Shown here: one piece after another, positions 12,501-27,500 of the stretch | Position numbering within the stretch: the first letter of the stretch is position 1 | Layout of the letters: each line of letters opens with the position of its first letter | Assembly: GCF_963924675.1 (NCBI RefSeq) | Contig: NC_089221.1 | Coordinates: forward strand, 8,801,851 to 8,865,850 | From: Phocoena phocoena | Lineage: Eukaryota > Chordata > Mammalia > Artiodactyla > Phocoenidae | Direction of reading: 5' to 3' | Length of the DNA stretch: 64,000 nucleotides | Position numbers and translations under genes: made by a program | Notes under the pieces: generated by a model | Database searches by the model: none | Seen by the model: only the letters and a program-made list of their open reading frames with translations | Told to the model about the DNA's origin: nothing

Positions 12501-15500
12501 TAGCTAAGTTTTTGTAACAGTGTTTAGTCTGTTCTTCCATTCAGCAAAATTGAGGGCCCATTATATAACAGGTTCTTTTCTATGTACAAGGGATGTAACA
12601 GTGAACAAAACAGAATCAAGAAAAATCTGTGCCCTTGTGGAGCTTATATTTCACTTGGGGAGACAGCCAATAAAATAGATAAAATACATAATATGTCAAA
12701 GGGTCGTAAGTGCTATGGGAAAAAACGAAGCAAGGAAGTGACTAGTGAGGACCTGAGGAGGTGACAGGTGAGGAAGGCCCTGAAGGAGGAGGGGATGAGG
12801 GAGGGAGCCATGTGAACCCCTGAAGGCAGAATGTCCTTGCAGGGGAGGCGGGCACATGCAGTGGCCTGAGGTCTGTTTGAGGAGCAGCAGGGAGACCAGT
12901 TTGGCTGCAGTAAAAGGAGGAGAAAAGTAGTTGGCTGTGAGGTCAGAGAGGTCATGGAAAGCCAGGTCCTAGAGAGCCTTGTAAGCCATTGTAAGTAAGC
13001 ATTTTGGCTTTAACTTGAGTGATTTAGGGGGTTCTTGGAAAGGTTGAGCAGAAGAGTGGTCTGACAGAGGTTTCACAGGAATCACTCTGGAGGCTGTGAC
13101 AAGAGCCAGGGTTGGGATGGCCAGGGCCGGAGCAGGAGGGCAGCTAGGGGTAATGCCGTGATCCCCGTGGGAGGCGACGGTGGCTGAGAGGGAGGAAGTG
13201 GCAGTGGAGTCATGAGAAGTGGTTAGATTCAGGGTATCAGGGTACAGTCAGTAGGATTCTCTGGCTTGTTTGAATGTCGGGTGAAGAAAGGCAGTCAGGG
13301 ATCTAAGTATCTGTCCTGAGCACCTGGAAGGATGGAGTTGCCATTTACTAGGATGAGGAAGATTGCGGAAGAGCAGGATTTAAGGGGAAGAGTGGGAATT
13401 TGATATTGAACATGATCAACTTAAGATGTCTCGTGTGTACTGTGAAACGTTGAGTTGGCACTTTGGATGTATAAGTTAGGAATTAGGGAAGATGTCTGAG
13501 CAGTATGTAGAAATTTACAGAAAGGTGCTATTCGAAGCCACAGGAGGTCGCATTCAGCGTGTCTTGGAAAGGTGTTCATGGAGAAAGTGTTCTAAGGAGC
13601 AGTGAGCGACCAGTTGTGTAATACGCTACTAAGCCGGCACATGAGGTGAGGACCAAGACCTGACCGCCACTTTAACAACACGAAGGTCACTGCAACCCTT
13701 GTCGGGAGCAGTTTTTGGTTGAGGGATGTTCCTTGTTCTTCAAGGAAGAATGGATATGAGGTGATAAAGACAGTGAGTTCATTTGACTCTTCAAGGAGTT
13801 TTGCTGTCTTCCATTAAACGTCTAATATGATACAGTTATAAGGGAAAATCGAATTCACATGGTAAAATATGGCTTTTCGTAACTCTCAGTGATGCTCCAG
13901 TGAGTGAACTGTCCCTTGAGCTGCTTCTGCTTCAAGTTGTCTTACCAGCGTTACTTGAACAGGGACACACGCGGCAGTGGCTGAAGGGACTGGTGCGAGC
14001 GTGGACTGTTACTGCTGGATACTTGCTGTAAGTATAGGCAGGTGACTCGTACGTGTGTCATTTGTGTCAGTTTAATAACCTTTCTGAAAAAGTATGCCCC
14101 ACTCAGGAAAAGTTAGTTTTAATAAGAGACAATTTAGTGTATTCTGCAGGTGTATTGTTTAAAGCTTATTAAAGTTTTAAATTTTTCTTATTTTTCTAAT
14201 CATTGTGTATCCTTTTATGGAGAAATGTGTACATGTTTTTACCCTCTCACAGAGGGTTGCTGCTGGCCCAGGTTCTTTCATTTCATTACACAGGGTAAAA
14301 ATAAAATACTTTTCAGTGCATTAAAAACAAACCAAGTTACCCTTATTTTAGAAGTCCTAACCTGATAAGTGAGCTAGCTCTTCTCAGATTTGGTTTCTTA
14401 GTCATTTAGTCAGCATGATGCATTTATGTTTTTTCAAGCTTCATATATTATATACTTATTTAGAAGTTTAATCTCGGTAGTTTAAACATTTTTTCAGAAA
14501 ATATGTGGCATCCTGTAGATACCTTAATGTGAAATATAGGCATACTTGCTTTTATTGTGCTTCACAGATACTGTATTTTTTACAAATTGAAGGTTTGTGG
14601 CAACCTTGTATTGTCAGATAATTGTTAGCATTTTTTTAGCAATAAAGTATTTTTAAATTAAGGCATATACATTGTTTTTAAAGACATAATGCTACTGCAC
14701 ACTTAACAGATGACAGTGTAGTATAAACATAACTTTTGTATGCGCTCGGAAACCACAAAACTTGATTGCAACGCAATACTTGCTTTATTGCAGTGGTCTG
14801 CAACTAGACCCACAGTATCTCCAACGGATGCCTATATGCATTTGGTTGTATTTGAACATTTATCTTTGTCTAACAGCTCAGTGCCCTACCGTGAGCCCCC
14901 TCCTTCCCCCCATCTCATTTGTGCCTTAACTGATTTGTGGCTTGATGTTTTAGTTGAGCTGCGTGTCACAGCAGACACAGTAGTCATCTACAGAGAAAAA
15001 AAGAAGTTGATAGTTTTTTTCCCTAAAATTCTTCACATAGAGTATCTTGGGCATTGAACATTTTTTTTTTTTTTTTTTTCAGTTACTGATTCTTCTCAGA
15101 TACTGGCTGGAGAAAACATAAAATAGATTGAATGGGTATTTTGTATGTTAATTAACTTTATGTTTGGGAAGGTCTAATTTAAAGCACGCAGCAACATTTA
15201 GAGCTGATTGAGATAATAGCAGTGCTGTGCATAGATTCTACTCATACATTTTCTCCCCTAAGTAATAATTATCAAGAAAGTAAGTCTCGCGTCTCGTGTC
15301 TTCTGTTTATTCTGATCTGAGGTGAGCATTTTCACTGATGCAATTTTTACACAGGGATCTTCATTCCTATTTGTTGGGAGACCAGGAAGAAAATGAGAAC
15401 AGTGCAAACCAACAAGCTAACAATAACCAGCACGCTCGAAATAACAACGCCCTCCCCGTGGTGGGGGAGGGCCTGCATGCAGCCCACCAAGCCATCCTCC

Positions 15501-18500
15501 AGCAGGGCGGGCCTGTTGGCTTCCAGCCTTACCGCCGGCCCCCGCATTTCCCACTCAGGGTAGGTGCTGCCCCGACTTAGCAGGGATTGAGCTTTCCAGC
15601 TTCTGTTGAGGAGTTTTTCTGCTGTTATCGGTGCTGTTAGTATATGGTCCTCTGTGTAGACGCAGCTTGCAGTCTTCCTGACAAGAACCCACATTTCAGG
15701 CCTCTCATTCTGCAACACATAATATATGTAAATGTCGGATAAGCTGATGGAATTTTAGATGTAAGCCGTGGAGTTGGGAGTCCATGTGCTGTTGGTCCCT
15801 GCTGTTGGAAAGGAACAAGATAGAAGACCCTAGATCAAATAAGAAGTTGCCATTCCTGATTCATTTCACCTGTGTGTCAGGAACTGGAGGGGGTATTTTA
15901 GTGTTTTCCTCTCTTTAATCCTTGTAGTATTAATCCCAATGCTGCAAGGTATGAGTAGTAATCTCTTGTTTACATCTGATAAAACTGAAGACCAGATTGG
16001 TTAACGAAGTACTTGGCTCAGCAAGACTTAGCCCCAAACTCCACCAAAACTGTTCCTGTCAAGGGTCCCTAGTGACCTTCATGGGGGTTAGATTCAATGG
16101 CCAGGTGTTAGTCCTCACGTCACCTGCTATATTAGTAGCGTGTCATATGATTGCTCACTTCTTGCTCCGCAAAACACTTTTTTGAAAGTTGTTCAGGAAG
16201 CTTCGTGGAGGAGTTGATACCTTTAAGTCTTTAAAGTTTGGGGTCAGGCAGATTAAAAAATGGGAAGTGGGAAGGGCATTCCAGCCCTGTGTCAGGACAA
16301 GAGGCAGGTTAGCCATGGTAGGTATGGAACCTGCAGGGAGGTGAATGTGTGGAGTAGGGGGTGGGAGGTGCAGGCGAGCTGCAAGAGCTGGGGAGGGAGC
16401 TCTCAGAGATGGGGGTGGAGCTGTGAGACTTGAGGCTTTCGGATTGACAAAAGGTATTTTCTAAGCAGAAGGTACTTCTGGCCTAGATTAGAGAGAGAAT
16501 CACTAAGGGATTTCTCTGGCAGCGAAAGCTGACCAAGGCTCCAGCCCCCTCTTGGAGTGTTATCATCATCAGTGCTTTCCAGTCTTCCTGCTGGAGCTCT
16601 GCCCTTTGGGCTTAGTCAGGTCAAGGCAAGCAGCACCCTCTCTGTCCAGGGTAGCCACTTCCCTCTTGTCTCAGTGTATTTCCTTTTTATCTGCACTTCT
16701 CAGTAGCTGAGAGCCACCAGCTATAGCTACAACGGCTGTTTACTTTTAAACTTAATTAAAAATAAATACAGTTTGTAAATATGTGGTGTGATGGATGTGT
16801 TAATTACCTTGATGGTGGGAATCCCTTCACGGTGTATACATATATCAAATCACATTGAACACTTTAAATATATTAGTTTTATTTGTCATTTATACCTCAA
16901 TGAAACTGAAAAAAGAAAAGAAGGTACACTTCTTGTAGACAACACACACACTCAAAGTAAATAGAATTTAAAATTCCTTTACTCATTCATTGTGACCCCA
17001 TGTCAAGTGCTTAATGGCCACCTGTGCCAGTGGTTCCTGTGTCGGGCAGTGCAGGAGTAGACATGTCCATTATCACAGAAAGTTCTAATTGGATAGCACT
17101 GTTAGGGAATAAGCTTTCCTTTCATGAGAAGTTGTTTTTGAGAATTTGATAAAAATAAGCAAATATTGTTAGTTTTAATTAATAGTGAGGGAAAATTTAC
17201 GCTGATTATGTTTTTTTGTTTGTTTGCTTTGTTTTTTTTTTTTGCGGTACGCGGGCCTCTCACTGTTGTGGCCTCTCCCATTGCGGAGCACAGGCTCCGG
17301 ACGCGCAGGCTCAGCGGCCATGGCTCACGGGCCCAGCCTCTCTGTGGCATGTGGGATCTTCCCGGACCGGGGCACGAACCCGTGTCCCCTGCATTGGCAG
17401 GCGGACTCTCAACCACTGTGCCACCAGGGAAGCCCTAAGCTGATTATGTTTTATTTTTGTGCTCTCTGATTCAAAATATATTGGTACTTGCTGATGTATC
17501 TGATTATATGAAAGTGGGCACAGTTTCCTTTCGGCCAAAATTATAGTTAATATTACCTAAAATGAAAATTTCCTTTTTATGTGAAATGGAAGGAATCCTG
17601 GAGATACAAATATAAGCAGATCGTTTTTACTGGGAGAATTGTGTTGATTCTTTGAGGAGTGTCATAAAATGCATTGAGCACAGATGAATTCTGTTTATGC
17701 ACTGCTGTGTTTTGCCTTGCAGATATTTTTGTTGATTGTCTTCATGTGTATAACCTTACTGATCGCCAGCCTCATCTGCCTTACTCTACCAGGTATGAGG
17801 TTATCCTAGCTCTCCGCTAATGACATCATGAAAAGATGCTTTGTTTTAAAAGGGTATGTCTTGCTGACATGTGATCTTTCATCACATATAAACTTGAAGT
17901 AGTTATCCCCATTTTTATTGAATATGGGATACTGTTCTCTATAGGGCTCTACGTTTCATTGGACTCATTTGTATCGGAGCAGAGGGGGACAGAGTAGTAT
18001 ACAATTTATGATTAATTTTTGGAAGTAAAGTACTTGTGGTCACTCATTTTATATAGACATTTTCTTATTGCAGTATGGGTTCTCAAAAAGTCATCTGTTG
18101 TCTGGGATTTGCTTCAAAGCGTTCTGGGGGTGGGGAAGTAGGCAAAACTATAGAAGATGTTAAGATTGGCTGTGAATTGATAATTTTTGAAACTGGGTGA
18201 TTGAGTACAAAGGATTTTATTATAGGAATTTCTCTGCTTGGGTATATGTTGAAATTTTTCATGAACTTTTTTTTATAAAAATTTTTTTAGCATTTTAAAA
18301 TAAAAATGTATGCATTAAAAAAAAGTCATCTGTGTGGCTTAAGTCATTTTTTTCAAGCCAGTGCTTTGATGTTAATTATGTTTGCCTTCATTATGTAATT
18401 ATCTTTCCAGTCCACTGCATGCTATTGCTAGAGACCTTTATGAAGCCAGGCTATTTCCCTTTATCACCTGGTAATCATAAATACTAATCGCTAAATTTCA

Positions 18501-21500
18501 GCTAAACAGGGTTTCTTCATCTAACAAGTAAGAAGCTGTCGATGAATATAGTAGTTTGTCATCTTCTGCAGAGGTCAGGGGTAGATGGGGGGGGGAGTCC
18601 AAAGCCAGTGACAAAGTGTCAGAAACAACTTGCGGCCCCCCCCCCCGCCTCCTAGTTAGTGTTATAGCAAGCCAGAAGATTCTGAATCATACTGATATGT
18701 GTTAGCCACTTAAATAATCAAGTGAAGATAATTTTCAGGTCTTATCAAGCCTGTACATGTTATTGAGTTAGTGTCTTGATGATAGCACTAACTCAGTATA
18801 ACTTTATAAATCAAATTTGTATTAAATACTTGAGTTTTCCCATGAGGGCTAAGGCTGGGGAAGAGCAGCTAGTTAATTTCAAGTGAGGTTTCTTAAAAAA
18901 AAAAAGAATAGTTTCTAATTGGTAAGAGTTGTGATTCACCTTAAACTGGTAAAAATAAAGTTGTTTTGTTTTTCACTGTTTCTGCACAATGATTTTTGAC
19001 CGTGAGAACTTTGCTCTTAAGTTCACTACTCAGACCTCAGCTGTTAAAAAGACAAAGTCTAGTTAACTATTGGGTGCAGTGTAGTAAACATTGTTGAGAA
19101 AACTCAGTTTCTGAACTTTGGACAGCTTTACATTTGTGATTTTTATGTTCCATTTTCATGTTTTTATCAGAAATATTAAAAAGTTAACAAAAGAAGGAAA
19201 CCTAGTTTTAGTGCTTGAATTTGGCAATACAGGTACATTAATTTCATTAAAGATTGTTAAGTAAATATTTCCCTGTTAATCCAGTCCCACCATCTAGTGG
19301 AAGGAATGCAGTTATGTTTAATCATAGAAATGCTTTTGTCATAGTACACGTTTAAGGTGGTGAGGATGCTGTTTTCCCCATAGGTTGTTTTCTTGTAGCT
19401 GCATTTTAGCTAATGTCAAGTTACTGCAAACTAGAAACTAGCCCTGACCTCTCAAAAACACTTTAGAACTATGTGAAGTATGGAATGAAAAGCAGCCTTT
19501 AAATTTTTTTTTTCTATTTTATTTTTGGCTGCGTTGCGTCTTCATTGTTACGCACAGGCTTTTCTCTGGTTGTGGCGAGGGGGAGCTACTCTTCGTTGCA
19601 GTGCGCAGGCTTCTCATTGTGGTGGCCTCTCTTGTTGCAGAGCACGGGTTCCAGTAGTTGTGGCACATGGGCTCTAGAGCACAGGCTCAGTAGTTGTGGT
19701 GCATGGGCTTCGTTGCTCCGTGGCATGTGGGATCTTCCCGGACCAGGGCTCGAACCTGTGTCCCCTGCATTGGCAGGCGGATTCCCAACCACTGCGCCAC
19801 CAGGGAAGCCTTAAATTTTAAAAAACCAACCGAAAGAGAACAACAAAGAATCTTGGAGTAGAAATATGTATATATAGAATGCTAGACATTTTTACCGAAT
19901 TATCAGTGGTATTTTTATATCTTTAACGTGCACGTGTGTTTGTTTCATGTAGATAAATACTTAACATGTATTTGTCTTCAAAAAATGAGTTATCTTCATA
20001 TCCAAGCTGTCTGTGAGATTGCAAAGAAGTGTGTAACGTTATTGGCACTGTGGCTTGTAAACCTGACTGTTGGGGTGGTTTAGCTTGACTGGAGGCAGTG
20101 TGGGTCCGCGGTCAAGAGCATGAGCTCTGTCCTGTAGACAGGAGTTCACATTCAGTCTCCGCCCTTGTGTGACCTTGCTTGGGCAAGGTTCTGTTGCTGA
20201 GCCTCGGTTTCTTAGTCTTCAGAGTGGAGGCCATTGCTGCTTGCAGGGTTGTTGGGAGGATTAATGAGAAAATGTATGGAACATGTTCAGCACAGCCACA
20301 AGCTCCTTTTAGACATTGAAAGGTAACAGGTAAGTACTGTATTAAGGAGAAAAAGACACTGGAAATGGGGTCTTCCTTTTTTCTCCAGCCTTATTAAGAT
20401 AAGTAACCATGTAAAGAAAGTTACTATATAAATGATCTTGACTGATAGTTAGATTTTTGTGGGTACATTGTGGAGTTTATTTGTAATAACTCTTTGTGTG
20501 AGGCAGTCCCTTAGACAACTTTCACATGTTTCCTAATATTTAGATCTTAATTTTTTTCCTAAGAAAAGCTAGTGTGGTATTCTTTGTTAATGTGCCCACT
20601 TCTGATTAAAATAAGCTTAGTTTTCTATCTTAATGAATGACCCAATTGAAAGAAAGTTACTCTAAATTATTTGTAATGTTCCTAAATGTTAAAAGTATTG
20701 ACAACACAAATAATAGAAAGTAAATTTTCCATTTTTGGCCTGTTATGTGCATAATGATTTCATTTGATAATACAGACAATAAAAATAACACTCCCCTCAA
20801 GTCGTTTCAGTCCCCAAAGAACAAGTAATTGGCCTGGCAAGTCAGAATGCATGTCACAGGAGAGCTCATCCCCAGGGACTTACTGTGGTCTGGTTGTATC
20901 TTAGTCAAATAATTACATTCTTTTGAATTTGGGGGGTTTTGTTTTTATTTTGTTTGTTTGCTTTTAACAAAGACACTGATATATCAAAATGTGATGTCTT
21001 TTTAATAATGACTTAAAATGACTGAAACTTTTGAAAATACTAGTAGTACAACATTGACATCAAGATTAGAGTTCTCTTTACATGACTACATGTCTAATAT
21101 ATCAGCTTTTCTATTTTCAGTATTTGCTGGCCGTTGGTTAATGTCATTTTGGACGGGGACTGCCAAAATCCATGAGCTCTACACAGCTGCTTGTGGTCTC
21201 TATGTTTGTTGGCTAACCATCAGGGCGGTGACAGTGCTGGTGGCATGGATGCCACAGGGACGCAGAGTGATCTTCCAGAAGGTTAAGGAGTGGTCCCTTA
21301 TGGTAGGTTTTCCTAATACAGACTGATCTTGTCTGACAGGAGTAGTGAATATTTTTCCAGTAATTTCTTTTAATCTTTTCACTTTTGTTTCTTCACTGTG
21401 TTGATAGAGTCAAGAGAGTTGATTTTTTTTAATTAGAAAGAGTGTTCCTTTAAGACAGTAGTTTTCTGGTTCATTCTGAGAAATATAGTCAGATGTATTT

Positions 21501-24500
21501 GAGGGTTAAAAGAAAATCATGCTATTAAATGATCTGGTAAGGCCCTTGAGTAATAAGATATTCTGTAGAATTTAAAATCAATTTGTTTAAGTAGAAATTT
21601 CCTTTAATGATATTTTTTCTAAAATCTGATTGAAAAAAGATTTTTTAATACATAAAATCTTGACTTCAGGATTAAGTCAGTGTTTTTCACATAAATGGGA
21701 AATTGTGTGGTAATTTACTGATTGATCATAATGTTGGCTATGACTGGTAAATATGTTTAGGTCACTGCTTTATGCCTTTTCATTTGTATAATCAACTCTG
21801 GTTTTGTATCTGAATTTATATCTTGATTTCACTGAAAGTTTAATAGCTGTTTAATGCTAGTGTTGAAAGAAAAACATAGGAGATTCATTGTATATTAAGA
21901 ATGGAGGGAGTTGATTGCTGTGTAATCCATAAGATGAGACACTTACCTATATTTAAAATACAGAAACTAGCTAGTACCACTTTTCATTTGATATTCTTCC
22001 ATATCATGTTGCCATGTGAAGAAGTAGGTACTGCCTCAATGCACACCATTTTTAATCTCTTGCTGTTGAAATGGATGTACTTACTGAGGCTACCTGAAGA
22101 AAAAGGGACATCAAGGCCACTTTAAAAATTGATTTCTTTGTCAGGATTTCATAGTGGCTCTTGCATGTTATCTCTTCTCTTTGTGTCTACTTTATTTTCA
22201 TTTTGCCACTTTGTCCAAATTCTAGAGCTGTGTTAATAGAATAGCCCTGTGGCTAATGGCTGCCATATTGCACAACACAGATACAGGACATTTCTGTCAT
22301 CATAGTAAGTTCTGTTGGACTGTACTGTTCTCAGGGGAGCTAATTTGATCAACTTGGTAATTACCTTAACTGGGGTTATGCAGAGCCCTTCAACTATACC
22401 AGTCCATCTCAGGGGTCACAGGTCAGCCTGTGGGTGGACCACCACTGGATCAGGGGCCTGGGACAACCAGTAGCTTTTCATGGACAAACAAAAGCCTACT
22501 TCTGAGACTGAGATTGAGAAAAGCAGCAAAGCCACCTGATTAATATATGTAATAAAATGAATTTCCTATAATTTTGTAGCAATAATGCATAGTAATTTCA
22601 TGTTTTTGTTATAGCTTGAATTTTTATAGTTACACATTCAGATTTCATTTAAACATATAACATAAAATGTAAGTTGTTTAAGGTATATATTCGTTCTGTT
22701 AGGCATCAGGTCAAAGAAGAGTAAATATCCACATGAGATAAAGAGCTTGGCTTAAAAGTCATAGAGTCTCTAATAACAAGGCTTTTCATTCCCTGATAGA
22801 TAATGAAGACCGTGATAGTTGCAGTGCTGCTGGCTGGAGTCGTCCCGCTTCTTCTGGGGCTTCTGTTTGAGCTGGTTATTGTTGCCCCCCTGAGGGTTCC
22901 TTTGGATCAGACTCCTCTTTTTTACCCATGGCAGGTAAGTGTGTGTCTTTTGCTCATGATATTTCTTTATGTATTTGGAATCAGAAAAATTCTTAATTGT
23001 TTAGAGTGATTTTAAGCAGTTTGTTTAGGAAGATTCCTTAATTTTTTCTATTGTAGGAACTCATAAAATCGATTAGATAATGCATTTTAGCTTTTGAAAT
23101 ATGCAGGTCATGCAACACCTTTAAAATACCTTACTTTATAGGTTTAAAATGTCACGATAGGCTTCACCAGTGTTTAAAGATACAAGCTAATGTGTTGAAC
23201 TTTTCACTTTTAGTTAGGGTGAGATATCTTGCTCCTTTTGGCTTTGAGACTCGAAGTAATAACTTACCCTTTGGAAAAATTGCAGCATTTTTTCCCACAA
23301 AGTCACAGGCTTATTAAAAAGAGCATTCTGAGGGAACCTATGCAGGTCACAGCAAAGGCCTTAAAATGCTCACGGAAAAAGAAATTTAACTTTTCTGTCA
23401 TACTTAGAGCCTGAAGTTAACGTCATAGACCTCAAGTTTTTAAGAGATGTTAGGGGAAAGAGCTAGGTATTGACTTCAGTCATTCAAAGGCTTTTCAGCC
23501 TTGTTTTAAAAATCTCCTTTTAGTAGATTATGGTGAATTTTTCAGAAATGAAAATTGTCCTCCACTTTCCAGATGAAGAACCCCCATAAACTTCATCTAA
23601 CAGCAAATATTTACTTGAATGCTTTAATGTACATCCAAACCCTGTACTGTATAACTGAGATGGAAATGAGGCTAATGCAGGAACTTCTCGGGGACCTTAA
23701 AGGTTGGTGGGAAAGATGGTTACTGTGCTGTGATTGGGGCAAGCACAAGAAGCGCAGCATCGTGTGGGAGAGGCATCTACCCAACTTGGGGGCTTCAGGT
23801 GCGGTCTTCTGCAGTAGATAATGTCTAGGACAGCACGATAGAGTGCGGAGGAGTGGGTGAGAAAGGAAGAAGTGTATTCCAGGAGGGAGCGAGTGGGCAG
23901 ACCTTGAAGTGAGACAGAGCATACGACATAGGGGACCTCCTCTCATCCGGTGTGCTCACAGATTAGAATCAGAGTGAAAGGGAGCAAGAAAGGGGAATCG
24001 TTAAGCATATATGACACCTTTCTGTAGGAGCTGCATTGCAGTGTAGTCTGATAGCATCAGTGATTGAAGTAAGGCTGTTTTTCACAGAATAATGCCAGCA
24101 ATAAAGGTAGAAGAATTAACAATTAATTAGGAAAGTTACTGTTTTGCAATAATTAACAAAATAATTGATTCTGAGGATTGTCAATGGATTCTGAACCTAT
24201 CAGGTGAAAGTCGATGTTCTTTAGCTACTGTGCTGCAATAGCAAGTTACCTTGCAGCTCCAGCTTCCTGGCATAAAACAACCATTTATTTTGTCCACAGA
24301 GTCTGTGGATCAGATATTAAGACAGGGTGTACTGGCTTGTGTCTGTTTCATGTTATCTGGAGTCTCATCTGGGAAGGCTCAGTGGCTGAGTGTGATCTGA
24401 CAGCCTTATTAGCTGGCATCATTTGGAGACGTCATCACTCATGTGTGAGAGTTGGTGCTGGTTATTGGTTGCACCGTATCTGGGCTATTGGCTGGAGCCC

Positions 24501-27500
24501 CTGGATGTACTTGAGCTTTTTTACAGCTTGGTAGCCTCAAGGCACTTGGGCTTCTTACAAACAAGGCAGACCTGCATCACGTTTTATGACCTCTTCTCAG
24601 AAGTCCTGCAGCGTTGCTCTTCACTACATTCTGCTGGGTATGAGCAAGTCACAGGCTGGCCTGGATTTAAGGGAAGGGGATATATACCCCTACCACGCCA
24701 CGGGAGAAGGATTTGCAGTCATGTTTTGATGCCACTACAGTGCAGAAGTGGTTGTTTGCATGGTGACAAAGTGTCACCTTACAGATTACTTGCTACCTCA
24801 GAGGGAAACACAACTTTATAGGGGAGGGGTCAGGCAGATGCTACCGTAACCCAAGAGATCACTGCACATGTGGCAAACAGATGGTATACGCCTCCTGAGG
24901 TTGTGCAGTACACGGCACTGAAAACGAGCAAAACAGCCCCTGGGGGCCAGGAGTTAGGCCTCCTGCTGAAAGTGAACAATTGACAGAACAGCAGCATCAC
25001 ACAAGGCCACTCCGTGACCGTGATGGATCAAGACAGACTCAGGACCCCTCCATAATCGTGTCTGAACGCAGGCAAGACATGAGTACTGTTCAAACCACAA
25101 AAATGCCCCAACATGCCAGTACCCTGGCTGACATGATTGGCTGCTCCTTTGTTTGCTACTACAGTTTGATTAGCCTCAGCCTGTCCCTTCTTCTGGATAA
25201 GATTTATTAAGATACCCAATTATAAATTACCTGTACTTTCTACTTAGCATCTGGAATAGAGCAAAGCCGTGCTTCCTGAAATCCTCCCCAAATCATCTCA
25301 CACAAGCCAGGAAACTGTAATAAGCCTTTTCTAACACTCTTACTAAGGGCTCCAACTTCCCCATACTGTGTGTTCTCCCTCACTGCGTTGAGTAGTGATG
25401 CAGCTTGTTCACTTATGCCTGTGTTCCTGGTGGTCTTGACAGTGCCCGACATTGTGACCTTGGAGAATTATTTGAAATTATTCAATTTTAAGAATGCTTA
25501 TATGTTATGACTCATCACTTTTCAGAATATCCTGCAAAGAAACATTTACATGTGTGCAGGAGACATGAACAGGATTGTTCTGCTATTATATAATTTTTTA
25601 CCATGTCAAAAAAATTAGAAGCAACCCAGATGTCCATCAATAGAGAATGACTAAATAAAATGTGATATATCTTTGCTTTTGAATCCAGTGCCGCAGTTAA
25701 AAAGAAGGAAGTAGAGCTGTGTGTTTCTTTGCTTGTTTGTATTTTTGTTTTGCTATATGTTTTGATACAGATAGCTCTCAGACGTGTTTTTTTTTTTTTT
25801 GCGGTACGCGGGCCTCTCACTGCTGTGGCCTCTCCCGTTGCAGAGCACAGGCTCCGGACGCACAGGCTCAGCGGCCATGGCTCACGGGCCCAGCTGCTCT
25901 GTGGCATGTGGGATCTTCCCGGACCGGGGCACGAACCCGTGTCCCCTGCATCAGCAGGCAGACTCTCAACCACTGCGCCACCAGGGGAGCCCTCACGTGT
26001 TTTTGAGTAGGGGAAAAACACAAGTTGCAAACAGAGTGTGCAGCATGGTATCCTTAATATTCTGGATAAAATCCCAAAGTTTGAGAGAACAGCTTGCTTT
26101 TTGTCCATCCCTGACTCTAAGCTGCTTGCCTTTCCTGCGTCAAGTGACTACAGACCTATGGGAGGCTGGACTCTTAATTCTAGCAGAGGAGCTAGTGTGG
26201 TATGTCTTTTTTTGTGGGAAAGGACTGGAAAGCAGTGGATCTTGAAAGAGCTGGAACCTCAGTGATCTGTGGACCTCTTCAGGTGAACATTAACCTCACT
26301 TGGGTGCCTTCTGGACTCCCAAAGGCCAAGAGAAAGCTGAGTTGGTGGTTGAATCTTCCCTGCTTGTGAGCCTGGAAGGATAGAGAAAAAGCAAGGAGGA
26401 CTTCTCCATGTTCTTATTTGGGAATTGTTGGCTTGCTATCCCAGAGGTCTAACAGGCTAAAGATCCTTTTGCAGCCCTTAAGGATATTCTCAATCCGAGC
26501 CTCTGAACTACATTGAGTCAACAGAGAAAAATAACACATGTTTTATGTAAGGGGGGCCCAGCAGCCACAGAAAGGAAGGCCAGGCAGAGCCATCAGAACA
26601 TATGCCCGGTGATGGAGAACTGCTTGCAGAGCCATGAGCATCCAAATAGAATAAAAAAAACACAGGGGTATTTGGGCATGCACACACAATAGCAGCCATA
26701 AAACAGAGTGAAATCGTCGTGATGTTACATAGCATGGATTTCAAACAAATTCAGTAAATGAATTAAAGATGTGGCTAGTCAGATTGGAGGCCTGGAAGAC
26801 TGATGCAGAGCAAAACTGAAGAATAGGAAATTGAGGGGAGAGGAAGAGTCTTGGAGGATACACCCAGGAGACTTAATATAGCCATAATAAGGGTTCTACA
26901 ATGCAAAAATGTGACGCAACATTGAAACAAAAATAGGAGACAGCATTGAAACAAAAATAGACATTTTTAACTGAATTGAAGAAAGAACTGATCTGTAGGT
27001 TGAAGGACCTCATCAGGTTTGGTGAAAAGAAAATTGATGAGAAAAACACATATTTGGGCACATCTTGGTAAAATTTCTGAATTAAATCACAAGCTTCAAA
27101 AAAAAAGCATACTGGCAGTGGACTTTGCAGCACTGAAACCATAAGGTAGAAGGGCATTTAGAGACCATTGAGATAAAAGGGACAAAACCCAACCTTCCTA
27201 TACCTAGAAAAAATGTCATTCCCCCATTCGTCTGTCAGGATGAAGAGTGATATTTGAGGTTATGCGAGAATTCAGTGCATGCATCAGCCTCCCACCCTGT
27301 TTGAAGATGTTTTGGAAGACCAACCAACCAAACCAGAAAATCGGAACAGAACAGTATGAGCAAAACCCATATAAAACTGATACACACATTTCCTGTGGGA
27401 CATACATGTATAGACATAGATCGGTGCATAAGGAAACAAACGTGGAAGGTACATACCAAATGTTAGCAGTGGTTATTGCTGGGGAGGGATCAGGATTTGG

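Noticed and set aside
12537..13600. Purine-rich stretch considered as a possible non-coding RNA gene
   Set aside because: It follows the order of an ancient L2-like repeat, so no separate gene is needed.
22803..23009. ATG-initiated frame that could suggest a separate small membrane protein
   Set aside because: It is MARCHF6 exon 13 read into its intron. The gtaagt donor at 22935 and the fit to the parent protein decide the matter.
24214..24821. Overlapping open frames of 106 and 132 codons
   Set aside because: In a long MARCHF6 intron, within sequence that looks like an old interspersed repeat. No coding signature.
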